Source: an uncultured Sterolibacterium sp.
GTDB lineage: Bacteria > Pseudomonadota > Gammaproteobacteria > Burkholderiales > Rhodocyclaceae
NCBI GenBank assembly: GCA_903832735.1
Contig: CAILCO010000046.1
Span: forward strand, 23,005 to 87,004
DNA length: 64,000 nucleotides
Reading direction: 5' to 3'
Part shown: one piece after another, positions 1 to 11,885 of the stretch
Layout of the letters: every line of letters starts with the position of its first letter
Numbering within the stretch: the stretch's first letter is position 1
Program-made: the position numbers and the translations under genes
The notes under the pieces: model-generated
Databases searched by the model: none
What the model saw: only the letters and a program-made list of their open reading frames with translations
What the model was told of the DNA's origin: nothing

Positions 1-2
1 TG

Positions 3-665
3 CTCGATCAGGATCTTCAAGTTCTTCACGACGGCGTGCTGGAAGGCCGCCGCACCTTCGGCAACATCATGAAGTACATCATGATGGGCACCAGTTCCAA
101 CTTCGGCAACATGTTCAGCATGGCCGGCGCGGCGCTGTTCCTGCCCTTCCTGCCGATGCTGCCGACCCAGATCCTGCTCAACAATATTCTCTACGATATT
201 TCCGAAGTGCCGATTCCGCTCGACAAGGTGGATGCGGAGGAACTGCGTCAGCCCCGGGTTCTCGACATGAAGCTAATCCGCAATTTCATGCTGGTGATCG
301 GGCCGATCAGCTCAGCCTTCGACTTCTTGACCTTCTATGTCATGCTGACCGTCCTTAAGGCTGACGAGAAACTGTTTCAGACCGGCTGGTTCGTTGAATC
401 CTTGTGCACCCAGGTGCTGGTGATCTTCCTCATCCGCACGCGCGGAAATCCGTTCAGGAGCCGCCCGCATCCGGTTCTCGCAGCGACTTCCATTGCCGTG
501 GCGACGCTCGGTGCGCTGCTGCCGTTTACGCCCCTGGGGGCTTATTTCGGCTTCGTTCCGCTGCCGGCAAAGTTCTATCTGATCCTGGCCGCCATGGTGG
601 TGACATATCTGTTGATGGTCGAACTCGCCAAGAAGGCCTTCTATCACTGGCACAGAGATGTCTGA
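3..665 (+). CDS. mgtA: Magnesium-translocating P-type ATPase, C-terminal part (5' end outside window)
   Basis: Only the last ~220 residues are present; the reading frame is open from base 3. The peptide begins in the conserved stretch ending the P domain (VLEGRRTFGN, then IMKYIMMGTSSNFGNM) and continues through the C-terminal membrane helices (FLPFLPMLPTQILLNN). These are typical of P3-type Mg2+ import ATPases (MgtA/MgtB), which act in the inner membrane. The catalytic DKTGT site lies upstream of the window. The track's GTG start at 36 is internal to the gene, not a real start. No downstream partner is obvious; the next gene begins about 50-70 bases later and looks unrelated. Confidence 0.9.
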   Translation, partial: LDQDLQVLHDGVLEGRRTFGNIMKYIMMGTSSNFGNMFSMAGAALFLPFLPMLPTQILLNNILYDISEVPIPLDKVDAEELRQPRVLDMKLIRNFMLVIGPISSAFDFLTFYVMLTVLKADEKLFQTGWFVESLCTQVLVIFLIRTRGNPFRSRPHPVLAATSIAVATLGALLPFTPLGAYFGFVPLPAKFYLILAAMVVTYLLMVELAKKAFYHWHRDV

Positions 666-734
666 AGCTTTAGCTGAGCGGCAAACCCGATACAATGATC
701 GAGGATTTGTTAAATGACTTTCAAGGATGGAACG

Positions 735-1493
735 ATGAGCGACGCAACGCAATCCGAAACAACGCCGGCAAAGGATGTGGAACAACGCCTGCGCGAGCAG
801 GTCGCGGCCTGCACCCTGATGCTCAATGACCAGGGCATTCTCGGCTACAGTGGTCACGTGAGCGCCCGCCTGCCAGACGGGAGAGGCTTCCTGATCCAGT
901 CCGTCGACCAAAGCCGCGCCTCCCTGACACCCGACCTGCTGCTCGTCTGCGATCCGGACGGCCGCCTGCTGTCCGGCCCCGCCGGGCTGAAACCGCCCTC
1001 GGAAGTCTTCATGCATTCAGAGATTCTGCGGCTACGTCCGGAGGTGAATTCGGTCGCTCATTTCCATCACGACAGAACCACGGTATTTACGCTGGTGGAC
1101 TCGCCCAAGCTGGTCGCCATCAAGAACCATGCTGTGCGCTGGGCATCGGGCATTCCCGTGCATGGGGATCCCAGTCATGTGAACACCCCGGCGCGCGGAC
1201 GCGCCCTGGCCGCAACCCTAGGCGCACACCATGCGGCGCTGATCCGCGCCCACGGCCAGATCGTTGTCGCGGAGAGCGTCCCGGCCTTGTTCATCGACTG
1301 CGTCCATTTCATTGAAAACGCAATGGCTATGTATGACGCGGCGCTGCTCGGCTCCGTTCTGCCGCTGACGGCCGATGAAATTGCCTCGTTCCTGCAAGAT
1401 CTGAAGCGCGACAAACATGTGGCCAAGCTATGGACCTATTACGTCGGACTCGCTCGGGTGCATGGCATCGTGCAGCCGAACTGGTCCTTGTAA
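735..1493 (+). CDS. Class II aldolase/adducin family protein
   Basis: About 252 residues with a class II aldolase/adducin fold. Family marks are a metal-site HFH cluster in AHFHHDRTTVF and a later RAHGQIVVAESV, matching the spaced histidines that bind divalent metal in fuculose-phosphate aldolase relatives. Members cleave or decarboxylate small hydroxy-acids or sugar phosphates, or are of unknown function; the substrate cannot be read here. The start at 735 is preferred because AAGGA lies about eight bases upstream. ATG 714 would add seven residues (MTFKDGT) and also has a GAGG upstream. The gene stands alone between the mgtA end and a lipoprotein remnant on the opposite strand. Confidence 0.8.
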   Translation: MSDATQSETTPAKDVEQRLREQVAACTLMLNDQGILGYSGHVSARLPDGRGFLIQSVDQSRASLTPDLLLVCDPDGRLLSGPAGLKPPSEVFMHSEILRLRPEVNSVAHFHHDRTTVFTLVDSPKLVAIKNHAVRWASGIPVHGDPSHVNTPARGRALAATLGAHHAALIRAHGQIVVAESVPALFIDCVHFIENAMAMYDAALLGSVLPLTADEIASFLQDLKRDKHVAKLWTYYVGLARVHGIVQPNWSL

Positions 1494-1518
1494 ATCGGGA
1501 CTAGCCTAGAGCGCGCTT

Positions 1519-1696
1519 TCAGCGGTTGCCGTCACGGCCGCCATGATCTCCACCGCGGTCGTTTCCTCTTCGATCGCCTTCTTCCCGATGATCCCGGTCT
1601 CCCCGATAGCCGCCCTCATGGTCTCCGATAGGCACTACGTAGCAGCCGCTCAGACCCATCGACAATCAATGTCGAGATTAGCAATAGCTTTTTCAT
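1519..1696 (-). pseudogene. Small Gly/Asp/His/Arg-rich lipoprotein, frameshifted
   Basis: Not in the ORF track. Reading minus from ATG 1696 gives MKKLLLISTLIV, a typical lipoprotein signal start, with an AAGGGA ribosome site just upstream. The frame then runs into a stop. Removing one base at GTCGATGGG restores MGLSGC, a lipobox cysteine, followed by YVVPIGDHEGGYRGDRDHR and further GD/HR-rich sequence to a stop at 1519. The whole is 178 bases, one more than a multiple of three. It is either a one-base insertion pseudogene or a sequencing error in a ~58-residue lipoprotein. It fills most of the otherwise empty 1494-1832 gap. Confidence 0.6.
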
Positions 1697-1832
1697 GATC
1701 TGTCCCTTTATCAAGACCGTGAGTCCACCGCTTCTTAAGGTCTCAGAATGAGCCCAAGGTGGAATCACGGTTCAATGCTAGGGACTTGTTAAGAAATATT
1801 CTGTCTGCTAGCGAACATAGACATCTACAACT

Positions 1833-4289
<2,457 letters not shown>

Positions 4290-5393
4290 TCAGATGCGCA
4301 TCGGCATCACGACGTATTTAAAACTTTCGTTGCCTGGCAGGGAAAACAGGGCGCTGCTGCTGGCGTCGCCCAGACGGCACTCTACTTCATCGGCCGAGAC
4401 GTTGTTGAGCACATCGAGCATGTAATTGACATTGAAACCGACATCGATCGAATTACCCTGATAGTCGATCTCGATTTCTTCCTGAGCTTCTTCACGCTCG
4501 GTATTATTGCTGATGATCTTCAGACTGCCTGGCGTGAATACCAGGCGTACGCCGGGAGTCTTCTCGTTGGTGAGAATTTTTGCGCGCAGCAGCGATTGCA
4601 ACAAGCCGGTCCGCGAGAGCGTGATCAGATTCCCGTGGCCCTGAGGAATGACACGTTCATAATCCGGGAACTTGCCGTCGATCAGTTTGGAGATGAACTC
4701 GATAGCGCCGAAGCGAAACAGCGCCTGTGTCGGCGTCAGGACAATTTCCAATTCTTCTTCGTTGTCGGATAGTTGACGCGAGAGTTCAAGAACCGTTTTC
4801 CTAGGCAGGATCACCTCGATCGCCTGCTGTTGCTCGCCCAGGGCTTCGCTGGCGTAGGCAAGGCGGTGGCCGTCGGTGGCGACCATGCGCATTTCATTGC
4901 CCTTGACCACCAACAGCAAGCCGTTGAGGTAGTAACGGATATCCTGCTGGGCCATCGCATACTGCACCAGTGCGAGCAGACGCTTGAACTGCTTCTGGGT
5001 GACCTTGATACGGGTCTGGCCAGTCTCGTTTTGGGCCATTCGCGGAAAATCTTCGGCGGGCAGTGTCTGCAGATTGAAACGACTCCTGCCTGCCTTGACC
5101 TGCAGACGCTTTTCCTCGAATGTCAGATTGACTTCGCTGTCTTCGGGCAAGGAACGCAGGATGTCCTGCAGTTTTCGCGCACCGACGGTCAATGCCGCCG
5201 TCTCGCTTCCCGTGGTGGCGGCACCAGTCTTGATCTGAATCTCGATATCGGTAGCCAACAGCGTCAACCGCCCGTCCACTTTTTCCATCAGAACGTTTGA
5301 AAGGATAGGCAAGGTATGACGTTTTTCAACTATTCCACAGACCGATTGCAGCGGTTCAAGGATTTGGTTACGGGGGCCTTTAAATAAGAGCAT
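4290..5393 (-). CDS. dnaN: DNA polymerase III beta sliding clamp
   Basis: 367 residues, the standard length. It forms the homodimeric ring that tethers Pol III and other clamp-binding proteins to DNA. The protein opens MLLFKGPRNQILEPLQSV, carries the first-domain LPILSNVLM segment and ends VVMPMRI, the C-terminal residues that shape the partner-binding pocket. A GGAGG ribosome site sits upstream of ATG 5393. It lies between dnaA (206 bases upstream) and gyrB (27 bases downstream), all on the minus strand. Confidence 0.97.
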   Translation of the reverse strand: MLLFKGPRNQILEPLQSVCGIVEKRHTLPILSNVLMEKVDGRLTLLATDIEIQIKTGAATTGSETAALTVGARKLQDILRSLPEDSEVNLTFEEKRLQVKAGRSRFNLQTLPAEDFPRMAQNETGQTRIKVTQKQFKRLLALVQYAMAQQDIRYYLNGLLLVVKGNEMRMVATDGHRLAYASEALGEQQQAIEVILPRKTVLELSRQLSDNEEELEIVLTPTQALFRFGAIEFISKLIDGKFPDYERVIPQGHGNLITLSRTGLLQSLLRAKILTNEKTPGVRLVFTPGSLKIISNNTEREEAQEEIEIDYQGNSIDVGFNVNYMLDVLNNVSADEVECRLGDASSSALFSLPGNESFKYVVMPMRI

Positions 5394-5431
5394 ATTTAAA
5401 CCTCCAATGAATGATAAGCAAAGGCTCGAAC

Positions 5432-5440
5432 TGTGGAAAA
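5432..5440 (-). promoter_or_regulatory. DnaA box (TTTTCCACA)
   Basis: Plus strand TGTGGAAAA; its complement TTTTCCACA fits the relaxed DnaA consensus TTWTNCACA. It lies near dnaN, next to the AT-rich stretch. Confidence 0.5.
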
Positions 5441-5555
5441 CAGTAAATTAATTTTATTAATCATGATTCTATCGACTGTATAAGGCTATTGATAAGGGGC
5501 TGTGATAGCTGGGTACGAATGTGGATGGTTTATTGCTGATAACAAAATTTGGTAC

Positions 5556-5564
5556 TTATCCACA
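5556..5564 (+). promoter_or_regulatory. DnaA box (TTATCCACA)
   Basis: Exact match to the strong nine-base DnaA box TTATCCACA, about 36 bases past the dnaA stop codon. Confidence 0.75.
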
Positions 5565-5599
5565 AACCGTCCCAGGCTAATACAGAAGTTATTCATTGC

Positions 5600-6982
5600 C
5601 TATCCTTTTAGGCTCTGCATCAATACATGCACGTCGTTGTTGAGTTGCGCATCCTTGCTGCGCAGGTCGGCGATGGTGCGACAGGCGTGGAGCACTGTCG
5701 TATGATCGCGGCCGCCAAAGGCTTCGCCAATCTCGGGCAGACTGTGGTGCGTCAAGTCACGAGCCAGCGACATTGCCACCTGGCGTGGCCGGGCGATGGC
5801 GCGGGTGCGTTTTTGTGAATACATCTCGGCGACCTTGATCTTGAAGTAGTCGGCAACGGTTTTCTGGATCAATTCCAGGGTCAATTGACGGTTGGTGGCG
5901 CCAAAAATGTCTTTTAGCGCTTCCTTGGCCATGTCCATGCCGATAGCTCGTCCATGAAAGCGGGCAAAAGCAATGACCTTGTTTAACGCGCCTTCGAGTT
6001 CGCGGACGTTGGAGCGCAAGTTTTTGGCGACGAGAAAGGCCACATCATCACCAAGATCTATTTTCGAGGCTTCCGCTTTCTTCTTCAGGATGGCGACGCG
6101 CATTTCCTGCTCGGGTGGTTCGATCTGTACCGTCAGACCCCAGTCGAATCGTGAAATCAGGCGTTCCTCGAGACCGCTGATATCCTTGGGATAGGTGTCG
6201 CAAGTAATGACAATCTGCTTCTTGGCTTCGACCAGGGCATTGAAGGCGTAGAAAAACTCTTCCTGGGTGCGTGCCTTGTTGATGAAGAACTGGATATCAT
6301 CGACCAGCAGCAGGTCGAGTGAGCGGTAGTAGCGCTTGAAAACATCGAAGGACTTCTGCTGGTAGGCGCGTACCACGTCGGAAACATAATCCTCGGTATG
6401 CACATAGCGGATGACAATATCCGGGTTTTGCCGCCAGACCTCGTTGCCCAGTGCGTGGATCAGATGGGTCTTGCCCAAACCGACGCCACCGTAGATGAAC
6501 AGCGGATTGTAGGATGTGCCGGGATTCATCGCGACCTGCTGTGCAGCAGCGCGGGCGAGGTCGTTAGCGCGGCCGGTGACCAGCGTATCGAAGGTAAAGT
6601 CGGGGTTGAGCCTGGTTTTCTCGTAAGCGTTGTCGATGTGCGCCGGCGCTTGCCGAGTACTGCCGTTCTTTGGCGCCATGGCCGTTTCGCGCTGGGGTTG
6701 AGGCGAAACAGCGACGTCAGGAGGGGCACTGCCCAAACCGAGGCTGATGGAAACCGGCTCTTGAAAAAATTGCCGACTCAGCGCCTCTATCTGATCCAGG
6801 TAGCGTTCTCTGACCCACTGCAACACGAAGCGGTTGGGAGCGATCAGGCGCAGGCGAGTCGGCCTCGCCTCAGGATCGTCCGCGTCATCTTCCAGACGCA
6901 GGGTCTTGATCCAGGTGTTGTACTGCTGTGCCGGCAACTCCTTTTCGAAGCGGCTCAGACAGACAGACCAAAATTCGCTCAT
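5600..6982 (-). CDS. dnaA: Chromosomal replication initiator protein DnaA
   Basis: 460 residues. DnaA binds DnaA boxes, opens oriC and loads the helicase; it also regulates its own gene. Domain I (residues 1-85) starts [17 protein letters not shown] and is followed by a variable linker. The AAA+ domain has Walker [10 protein letters not shown] near residue 165 and Walker [11 protein letters not shown]. Domain IV carries the DNA-binding signature [15 protein letters not shown] near the C-terminus. It is transcribed away from rpmH. The ribosome site before ATG 6982 is weak, but the start matches the family. DnaA boxes on both sides suggest autoregulation. Confidence 0.97.
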   Translation of the reverse strand: MSEFWSVCLSRFEKELPAQQYNTWIKTLRLEDDADDPEARPTRLRLIAPNRFVLQWVRERYLDQIEALSRQFFQEPVSISLGLGSAPPDVAVSPQPQRETAMAPKNGSTRQAPAHIDNAYEKTRLNPDFTFDTLVTGRANDLARAAAQQVAMNPGTSYNPLFIYGGVGLGKTHLIHALGNEVWRQNPDIVIRYVHTEDYVSDVVRAYQQKSFDVFKRYYRSLDLLLVDDIQFFINKARTQEEFFYAFNALVEAKKQIVITCDTYPKDISGLEERLISRFDWGLTVQIEPPEQEMRVAILKKKAEASKIDLGDDVAFLVAKNLRSNVRELEGALNKVIAFARFHGRAIGMDMAKEALKDIFGATNRQLTLELIQKTVADYFKIKVAEMYSQKRTRAIARPRQVAMSLARDLTHHSLPEIGEAFGGRDHTTVLHACRTIADLRSKDAQLNNDVHVLMQSLKG

Positions 6983-7112
6983 GGTGATTATTTAAACCTG
7001 CGCTACTGGCAAGTATTTGATTGATATTATTATATAATTATGACTTCGGAAGCGTGATTTCCTGCTTCCCGCCGAGTATCGGCTGCGGGCATTTTAGCCG
7101 GTTTGCCAAAAG

Positions 7113-7121
7113 TTATCCACA
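7113..7121 (+). promoter_or_regulatory. DnaA box (TTATCCACA)
   Basis: Exact TTATCCACA match, between the AT-rich stretch upstream of dnaA and the rpmH promoter. Confidence 0.7.
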
Positions 7122-7141
7122 GGCGGGCCGAAAAATACAGC

Positions 7142-7170
7142 TTGACAAAGATCCTCTTAAACGATGTAAT
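7142..7170 (+). promoter_or_regulatory. Sigma-70-type promoter of rpmH
   Basis: TTGACA at 7142-7147, a 17-base spacer, then TGTAAT at 7165-7170 (one change from TATAAT). It sits 30 bases upstream of the rpmH ATG, as expected for a strong ribosomal-protein promoter driving rpmH-rnpA-yidD-yidC-mnmE. Confidence 0.75.
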
Positions 7171-7200
7171 CGACCGTTTCTCTTTTCGAGGAATATTTCC

Positions 7201-7335
7201 ATGAAACGCACTTATCAGCCTTCGGTCGTTCGTCGCAAGCGTACCCACGGCTTCCTCGTGCGCATGCGCACCCGCGGCGGCCGTGCCGTCATTCGCGCTC
7301 GTCGCGCCAAGGGCCGCGTCCGCCTGGCTGTCTGA
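7201..7335 (+). CDS. rpmH: 50S ribosomal protein L34
   Basis: 44 residues, the normal size. [18 protein letters not shown] and the Arg/Lys-rich remainder are diagnostic of L34, a component of the large ribosomal subunit. The track fuses it to an upstream extension from 7021; the true start is ATG 7201, with GAGGA upstream and the promoter at 7142. It leads the rightward operon, and the possible GTG start of rnpA lies inside it. Confidence 0.97.
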   Translation: MKRTYQPSVVRRKRTHGFLVRMRTRGGRAVIRARRAKGRVRLAV

Positions 7336-7720
7336 AGCCACGGCGGGTGGTGGGGGATACATCAAGCCCGATTTCAGCTTTCGCAGTAGTTTCCGGTTAC
7401 ACGATGCGGAAGAGTTTTCTTCCGTCTTCGCTTCCCGTCGCGTACTGCGTGGTAATCGCTTCGATCTCCACTATGTTGCCGGGACCGAAGATGCCGCTCG
7501 CCTTGGTTTGATTGTCGCCAAAAGGCTGGCACATCGGGCCGTACAGCGTAATCTGCTGAAGCGGCTGGCCCGGGAAGCCTTCCGTCACGCCCGGCCGACC
7601 CTGCCGCCTTTAGACTTGGTACTGCGCCTGGCCAGATCGCCCGGCAATTTGCTCAGTGTCGAGGCCAGGCGGGCTTGGCGTGCCGAGATTGAGCAACTGT
7701 TGGCCCGGCTGCCACGATGA
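7283..7720 (+). CDS. rnpA: Ribonuclease P protein component (start uncertain)
   Basis: Protein subunit of RNase P, which assists the RNA subunit in 5' maturation of tRNA. Family features are [21 protein letters not shown] and the RNR-type motif [19 protein letters not shown]. The only canonical in-frame start is GTG 7283, 53 bases inside rpmH, giving 145 residues with a 26-residue N-terminal extension read from rpmH in another frame. The usual size is about 119 residues, which would need a start near ATC 7361; a GGGGGA run lies just before it, but no ATG, GTG or TTG occurs there. The function call is safe; the start is not. It overlaps yidD by four bases. Confidence 0.88.
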   Translation: MPSFALVAPRAASAWLSEATAGGGGYIKPDFSFRSSFRLHDAEEFSSVFASRRVLRGNRFDLHYVAGTEDAARLGLIVAKRLAHRAVQRNLLKRLAREAFRHARPTLPPLDLVLRLARSPGNLLSVEARRAWRAEIEQLLARLPR

Positions 7721-7938
7721 GGGTATTGATGACCGCCCCGCTGATCTTCCTGATCAGGTTCTACCGGTATGCTATCAGTCCGCTATTGGGACGCGCATGC
7801 CGCTTCCATCCAAGCTGCTCCGAGTATGCCATCGAGGCGCTGCACCGGCATGGCTTCCTGGCCGGAATCTGGCTGGCGACGCGCCGTGTGGCGCGTTGCC
7901 ATCCCTGGCATCCGGGCGGTTTCGATCCGGTGCCTTAA
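7717..7938 (+). CDS. yidD: Membrane protein insertion efficiency factor YidD
   Basis: 73 residues. It has the family core [19 protein letters not shown] and the C-terminal [17 protein letters not shown]. YidD is a small membrane-associated protein thought to help YidC-dependent insertion. An N-terminal amphipathic/hydrophobic stretch ([17 protein letters not shown]) fits membrane association. The ATG overlaps the rnpA stop (ATGA), and yidC follows after 39 bases, the conserved order. Confidence 0.93.
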   Translation: MRVLMTAPLIFLIRFYRYAISPLLGRACRFHPSCSEYAIEALHRHGFLAGIWLATRRVARCHPWHPGGFDPVP

Positions 7939-7977
7939 CCGCTGTTGATTCAGCGCTACTGTTTCGAGAGACTGTTG

Positions 7978-9639
7978 ATGGACAACCAACGTTTGATACT
8001 CCTGCTGGTGTTTTCCTTTTCCGTGGTGATGCTTTGGGATGCCTGGCAGAAGCAGGGGCAACCGCCACCTGGACGGACAGCCATTACGGCACAGCAAGCT
8101 GCTGCCGGTCCGGGCGCCGCTATTCCCACGCCTATGGCTACTCCCGGTCCGTCGGCTGCGCCGCTGTCCGCCTCCGCCTTGCCCGCTGCCGCTCTGCCTG
8201 CGGCAGTGTCTGTCGCCAAAGCCCTGGTCAAGACGGATCTGTTCAACGCAGAAATCTCCAGCCAAGGCGGCGACCTGATCCGCCTGGAACTTACCCAGCA
8301 CCGTGCTACCGGCGACATGAGCCGCGACTTTCTGCTCTTCGATAACGGCGAGCAGCATATCTACGAAGCGCAAAGTGGTTTGATCGGCGAGGGTTTGCCC
8401 AACCACAAGACCTTGTTCCAGTTCGCCGCCAGCGATTATCGCCTCAAGGATGGTCAGGATACGCTGGAGGTGCGGCTTCAGGCACCCGCTGTCAATGGTC
8501 TCAAGGTGGCCAAGATCTATACTTTTCACCGTGGCAGCTATCTGATCGACGTTGCCTACGAGATTGTCAATGAAGGCGCGCTGCCCTTCGCTGCTCCTGC
8601 CTATTTTCAGACCGTGCGCGACGGTAAGTCGCCGGAAGGCGACCCGAAGATGGTTAGCACCTTCACCGGTGCCGCTGTCTACACCGAGCAGGATAAGTAT
8701 CAGAAACTGAGTTTTGAAGATGTCGCCAAGGACAAGAAGAAACATGCGCAGAAGGCCGACAATGGCTGGATCGCCCTGATCCAACATTACTTCGTATCGG
8801 CTTGGCTGCCGCAGGACAAGACCGAGCGCGAGTATTTCACGCGCAAGGTGGGCGACGACCTCTACAGCATCGGCGTGATCGTGCCGGTGCCGGCGGTGGC
8901 TCCCGGCGCCAGCGGGCGGGTCATGGTTCAGTTGTACGCTGGTCCGCAGGAGCAGGAGAAACTGGCCAAGATCGCGCCGGGATTGAATTTGGTGGTGGAC
9001 TACGGCTGGTTGACCATCGTTGCGGCGCCGTTGTTCTGGGTTCTGGAGTTGATCCACCGCTGGGTCGGCAACTGGGGCTGGGCGATCATCGGTCTTACCG
9101 TGCTGCTCAAGCTGATCTTCTTCCCGCTTTCCGCCGCGAGCTACAAGTCGATGGCGAAAATGAAGATGGTTACGCCGAAGCTGGCGAAGTTGAAGGAGCT
9201 GTACGCCGACGATAGAGGCCGTCTGAACCAGGAAATGATGGAGCTCTACAAGCGCGAGAAGATCAACCCCTTGGGCGGTTGCCTACCGATCGTGGTGCAG
9301 ATACCGGTCTTTATCTCACTCTACTGGGTTCTCCTCGGCACTGTCGAGATGCGCCATGCGCCGTGGCTGGGCTGGATCATGGATCTTTCGGCCAAGGATC
9401 CCTACTTCATCCTGCCTTTGCTGATGGGCGCGACCATGCTGGTGCAGACCCGGCTCAACCCGACGCCGCCGGACCCTATCCAGGCCAAGGTGATGCTGTT
9501 CATGCCTATCGTATTCACGGGCATGTTCCTGTTCTCTCCTGCCGGCCTGGTGCTCTACTGGACGGTGAATAACCTGTTGTCGATTGCCCAGCAGTGGCAG
9601 ATCACGCGCTTGATCGAGGCTGGAAAGAAAGTCGCATAG
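7978..9639 (+). CDS. yidC: Membrane protein insertase YidC
   Basis: 553 residues. It inserts and folds inner-membrane proteins, alone or with SecYEG. An N-terminal membrane helix ([14 protein letters not shown]) is followed by a Pro/Ala-rich linker, a large periplasmic domain (roughly 80-340) and the conserved five-helix core ([39 protein letters not shown], and the last helix near [15 protein letters not shown]). This is the Gram-negative form. The track's TTG 7945 is replaced by ATG 7978, which begins MDNQRL as in homologues. Its last codons run directly into mnmE. Confidence 0.96.
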   Translation: MDNQRLILLLVFSFSVVMLWDAWQKQGQPPPGRTAITAQQAAAGPGAAIPTPMATPGPSAAPLSASALPAAALPAAVSVAKALVKTDLFNAEISSQGGDLIRLELTQHRATGDMSRDFLLFDNGEQHIYEAQSGLIGEGLPNHKTLFQFAASDYRLKDGQDTLEVRLQAPAVNGLKVAKIYTFHRGSYLIDVAYEIVNEGALPFAAPAYFQTVRDGKSPEGDPKMVSTFTGAAVYTEQDKYQKLSFEDVAKDKKKHAQKADNGWIALIQHYFVSAWLPQDKTEREYFTRKVGDDLYSIGVIVPVPAVAPGASGRVMVQLYAGPQEQEKLAKIAPGLNLVVDYGWLTIVAAPLFWVLELIHRWVGNWGWAIIGLTVLLKLIFFPLSAASYKSMAKMKMVTPKLAKLKELYADDRGRLNQEMMELYKREKINPLGGCLPIVVQIPVFISLYWVLLGTVEMRHAPWLGWIMDLSAKDPYFILPLLMGATMLVQTRLNPTPPDPIQAKVMLFMPIVFTGMFLFSPAGLVLYWTVNNLLSIAQQWQITRLIEAGKKVA

Positions 9640-9640
9640 T

Positions 9641-10975
9641 CTGGAACCGCGCGATACCATCGCCGCCATTGCCACCGCCCCAGGGCGCGGTGGCATCGGC
9701 GTGGTGCGATTGTCCGGCCTCGGTCTGCTGACGCTGGCCGAGACACTGATCGGCAGGCGACCCTTGGCTCGCAGGGCCAGCCTGGCGAACTTCAAGGATG
9801 GCGCAGGAGCGGCCATCGATCAGGGCCTCCTGCTCTATTTCCCCGCGCCGCATTCCTTCACCGGCGAGGATGTGCTCGAACTCCAGGGCCACGGCGGCCC
9901 GATAGTGCTGCAATTGCTGTTGAACCGCTGTCTCGAACTGGGTGCGCGGCTCGCTGAACCGGGCGAATTTACCCGCCGCGCCTTTCTCAACGACAAGCTG
10001 GATCTGGCCCAGGCGGAGGCGGTGGCCGATCTGATCGAGGCCGCCACGGCGCAGGCAGCCCGATCGGCGCTACGCTCCATGAGCGGCGAGTTTTCGCGGG
10101 CTGTCGACGGCCTGGTTGAACGGCTGATCGAGCTGCGCATGCTGGTCGAGGCGACGCTCGACTTTCCCGAAGAAGAGGTCGCCGTGGTGAGCGATGCGGC
10201 GCCGCGTCTTCGGCAACTGCGTACCGATCTGGAGACTCTTCGCGCCCGTGCCAGGCAAGGCAGTCTGTTGCGCAATGGCCTCCACGTCGTGCTCGCCGGC
10301 CCGCCTAATGTCGGCAAGTCATCGCTCTTGAATCGTCTCGCCGGTGAGGATCGCGCCATCGTCACGGCGATCGCCGGCACCACCCGCGATGCCGTCAGAG
10401 AGACCATCCAGATCGAGGGCATTCCGCTGCACATCATCGATACCGCCGGCCTGCGCGAGACTGAGGACGCACTCGAAAAGCTTGGCATAGAGCGCAGTTG
10501 GCGCGAGATTGAACGTGCCGACATCGTCTTGCAGCTGGTCGATGCCGGAGTCGGCATGAGCGCTGCGGACGAGGCGGTCGCCGCACAATTGCCGGCCGGC
10601 GTGGAGCGCATCCTGGTCTATAACAAGTGCGACCTTGCGGGCCTGAAAGGCGCCAGGAACATCGCCGATGGCCGCGTGCATCTGAGCTTGTCGGCCAAGA
10701 GCGGCGAGGGCATAGAGCTGCTTCACGACGAGTTGCTGCGTGTTGCCGGCTGGGCCGGCCACGGCGAGGACGCGATTCTCGCCCGGTCACGCCATCTCGA
10801 AGCGCTGGCTGAGGCGGAGGGTCATCTTGCCCGGGCGAGCGAAGAGGTGCTGCGTCTTGAACTCTGCGCAGAGGAGTTGCGCCTCGCCCAGGAAGCTCTG
10901 GCTGCGATTACCGGAAAATTCACCGCTGACGAACTGCTCGGCGAAATCTTCTCGCGTTTTTGTATCGGCAAATGA
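9641..10975 (+). CDS. mnmE: tRNA modification GTPase MnmE (TrmE), start codon non-canonical or unresolved
   Basis: With MnmG it makes the cmnm5 modification of wobble uridine in tRNA. The N-terminal formyl-THF-binding domain begins [19 protein letters not shown]. The G domain has [23 protein letters not shown] and NKCDL, and the protein ends in the catalytic CIGK. The track starts at GTG 9701, which would delete this conserved N-terminus. Upstream to the in-frame stop at 9611 there is no ATG, GTG or TTG; CTG 9641, just after the yidC stop and with GGAAAG upstream, gives 444 residues, the normal length. It overlaps the next gene by four bases. Confidence 0.9.
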   Translation: MEPRDTIAAIATAPGRGGIGVVRLSGLGLLTLAETLIGRRPLARRASLANFKDGAGAAIDQGLLLYFPAPHSFTGEDVLELQGHGGPIVLQLLLNRCLELGARLAEPGEFTRRAFLNDKLDLAQAEAVADLIEAATAQAARSALRSMSGEFSRAVDGLVERLIELRMLVEATLDFPEEEVAVVSDAAPRLRQLRTDLETLRARARQGSLLRNGLHVVLAGPPNVGKSSLLNRLAGEDRAIVTAIAGTTRDAVRETIQIEGIPLHIIDTAGLRETEDALEKLGIERSWREIERADIVLQLVDAGVGMSAADEAVAAQLPAGVERILVYNKCDLAGLKGARNIADGRVHLSLSAKSGEGIELLHDELLRVAGWAGHGEDAILARSRHLEALAEAEGHLARASEEVLRLELCAEELRLAQEALAAITGKFTADELLGEIFSRFCIGK

Positions 10976-11739
10976 TGACGGGCATGGAAATGGGGCTGCT
11001 TGCCGGCGCGGCTTTCATTGCCGGCCTGGTCGATGCCGTGGTCGGCGGCGGCGGCTTGATCCAGATTCCTGCGTTGTTTACCGTCCTGCCGCAGGCTATG
11101 CCGGCGACCCTCTTCGGCACCAACAAGCTCGCCGCGATCTTCGGCACGGCCAGTGCGGCGCTGCGCTACTCGCGGCGGATTCAGGTGCCCTGGCGAGCCG
11201 CCTTGCCGGCAGCGTTTGCGGCTTTCATCTTCTCGTACCTGGGCGCAATGGCGGTTTCACTGTTGCCGCGTGCGCTGCTGCGGCCTCTGGTGTTGATCCT
11301 GCTGATACTGGTCACACTCTATACGTTCGTGCGCAAGGATTTTGGCAGCATCGACGACAATCGCCATCACGGTTCCTCCGACATGTTTTTGGCAATGCTG
11401 TTCGGCGCCGTGCTCGGTTTCTATGACGGCTTCTTTGGGCCGGGCACAGGCAGTTTTCTGATTTTCGTTTTCATCCGTTTTTTCGGTCTCGATTTCCTGC
11501 GCGCTTCGAGTGCAGCGAAAATCGTCAATGTCGCCACCAATGGCGCAGCCCTGCTTTACTTCGGGGCGCACGGCCAGGTACTTTGGACCGTCGCGGCGCT
11601 GATGGCTGTTTTCAACATTGCCGGGGCTGTTTTTGGCGCCTACCTCGCCCTGCGTCACGGCAGCGGCTTCGTTCGCAGGGTATTCCTGGCGCTGGCTACG
11701 GCGCTGATCGCCAAATTCGGCTACGATACTTTCACCTGA
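10972..11739 (+). CDS. TSUP-family (TauE/SafE, DUF81) membrane permease
   Basis: About 255 residues, almost entirely hydrophobic, with around eight membrane segments in two related halves. [19 protein letters not shown] and the later [14 protein letters not shown] are the paired signature segments of the TauE/SafE family. Known members export or import sulfite, sulfoacetate, sulfonates or other anions; the substrate here is unknown. ATG 10972 overlaps the mnmE stop, so translation is probably coupled. The track start (TTG 10960) is inside mnmE. The gap to the liv operon holds AT-rich sequence with a TATAAT at 11782 but no clear -35. Confidence 0.85.
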   Translation: MMTGMEMGLLAGAAFIAGLVDAVVGGGGLIQIPALFTVLPQAMPATLFGTNKLAAIFGTASAALRYSRRIQVPWRAALPAAFAAFIFSYLGAMAVSLLPRALLRPLVLILLILVTLYTFVRKDFGSIDDNRHHGSSDMFLAMLFGAVLGFYDGFFGPGTGSFLIFVFIRFFGLDFLRASSAAKIVNVATNGAALLYFGAHGQVLWTVAALMAVFNIAGAVFGAYLALRHGSGFVRRVFLALATALIAKFGYDTFT

Positions 11740-11885
11740 GTCGGACGAAGTGAATTATGATTCAGTTGTGCATTGCTAAAATATAATCTTGTATCGCTAA
11801 TTATTTGGTCTAATTTATCAAAACCGGATTAATTTAGGCCTATCGCAAGATTGGGTTATCGCCGCTAGACATATAGGAGGAGACC

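Larger units (their letters stand above)
5394..5599. other. dnaA-dnaN intergenic region, candidate origin (oriC) or dnaN promoter region
   Basis: 206 bases, clearly AT-rich in the middle (AAATTAATTTTATTAATCAT), unlike the surrounding GC-rich genes. It holds a perfect DnaA box TTATCCACA at 5556 and a second site in the opposite orientation (TGTGGAAAA, fitting TTWTNCACA). An AT-rich stretch next to DnaA boxes beside dnaA is the usual build of a bacterial origin. However, only two good boxes are seen, fewer than in well-studied origins, and the region must also hold the dnaN promoter. The dnaA-rpmH gap is the alternative. Confidence 0.45.
6983..7200. other. dnaA-rpmH divergent intergenic region, alternative oriC site
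   Basis: 218 bases between the divergent dnaA and rpmH genes. An AT-only run (GATATTATTATATAATTATGA) lies near dnaA and includes a TATAAT that could be a dnaA -10 element, but I see no good -35 for it. One perfect DnaA box is at 7113 and the rpmH promoter is at 7142. In many proteobacteria oriC lies exactly here. The single strong box keeps the assignment open against the dnaA-dnaN gap. Confidence 0.45.
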
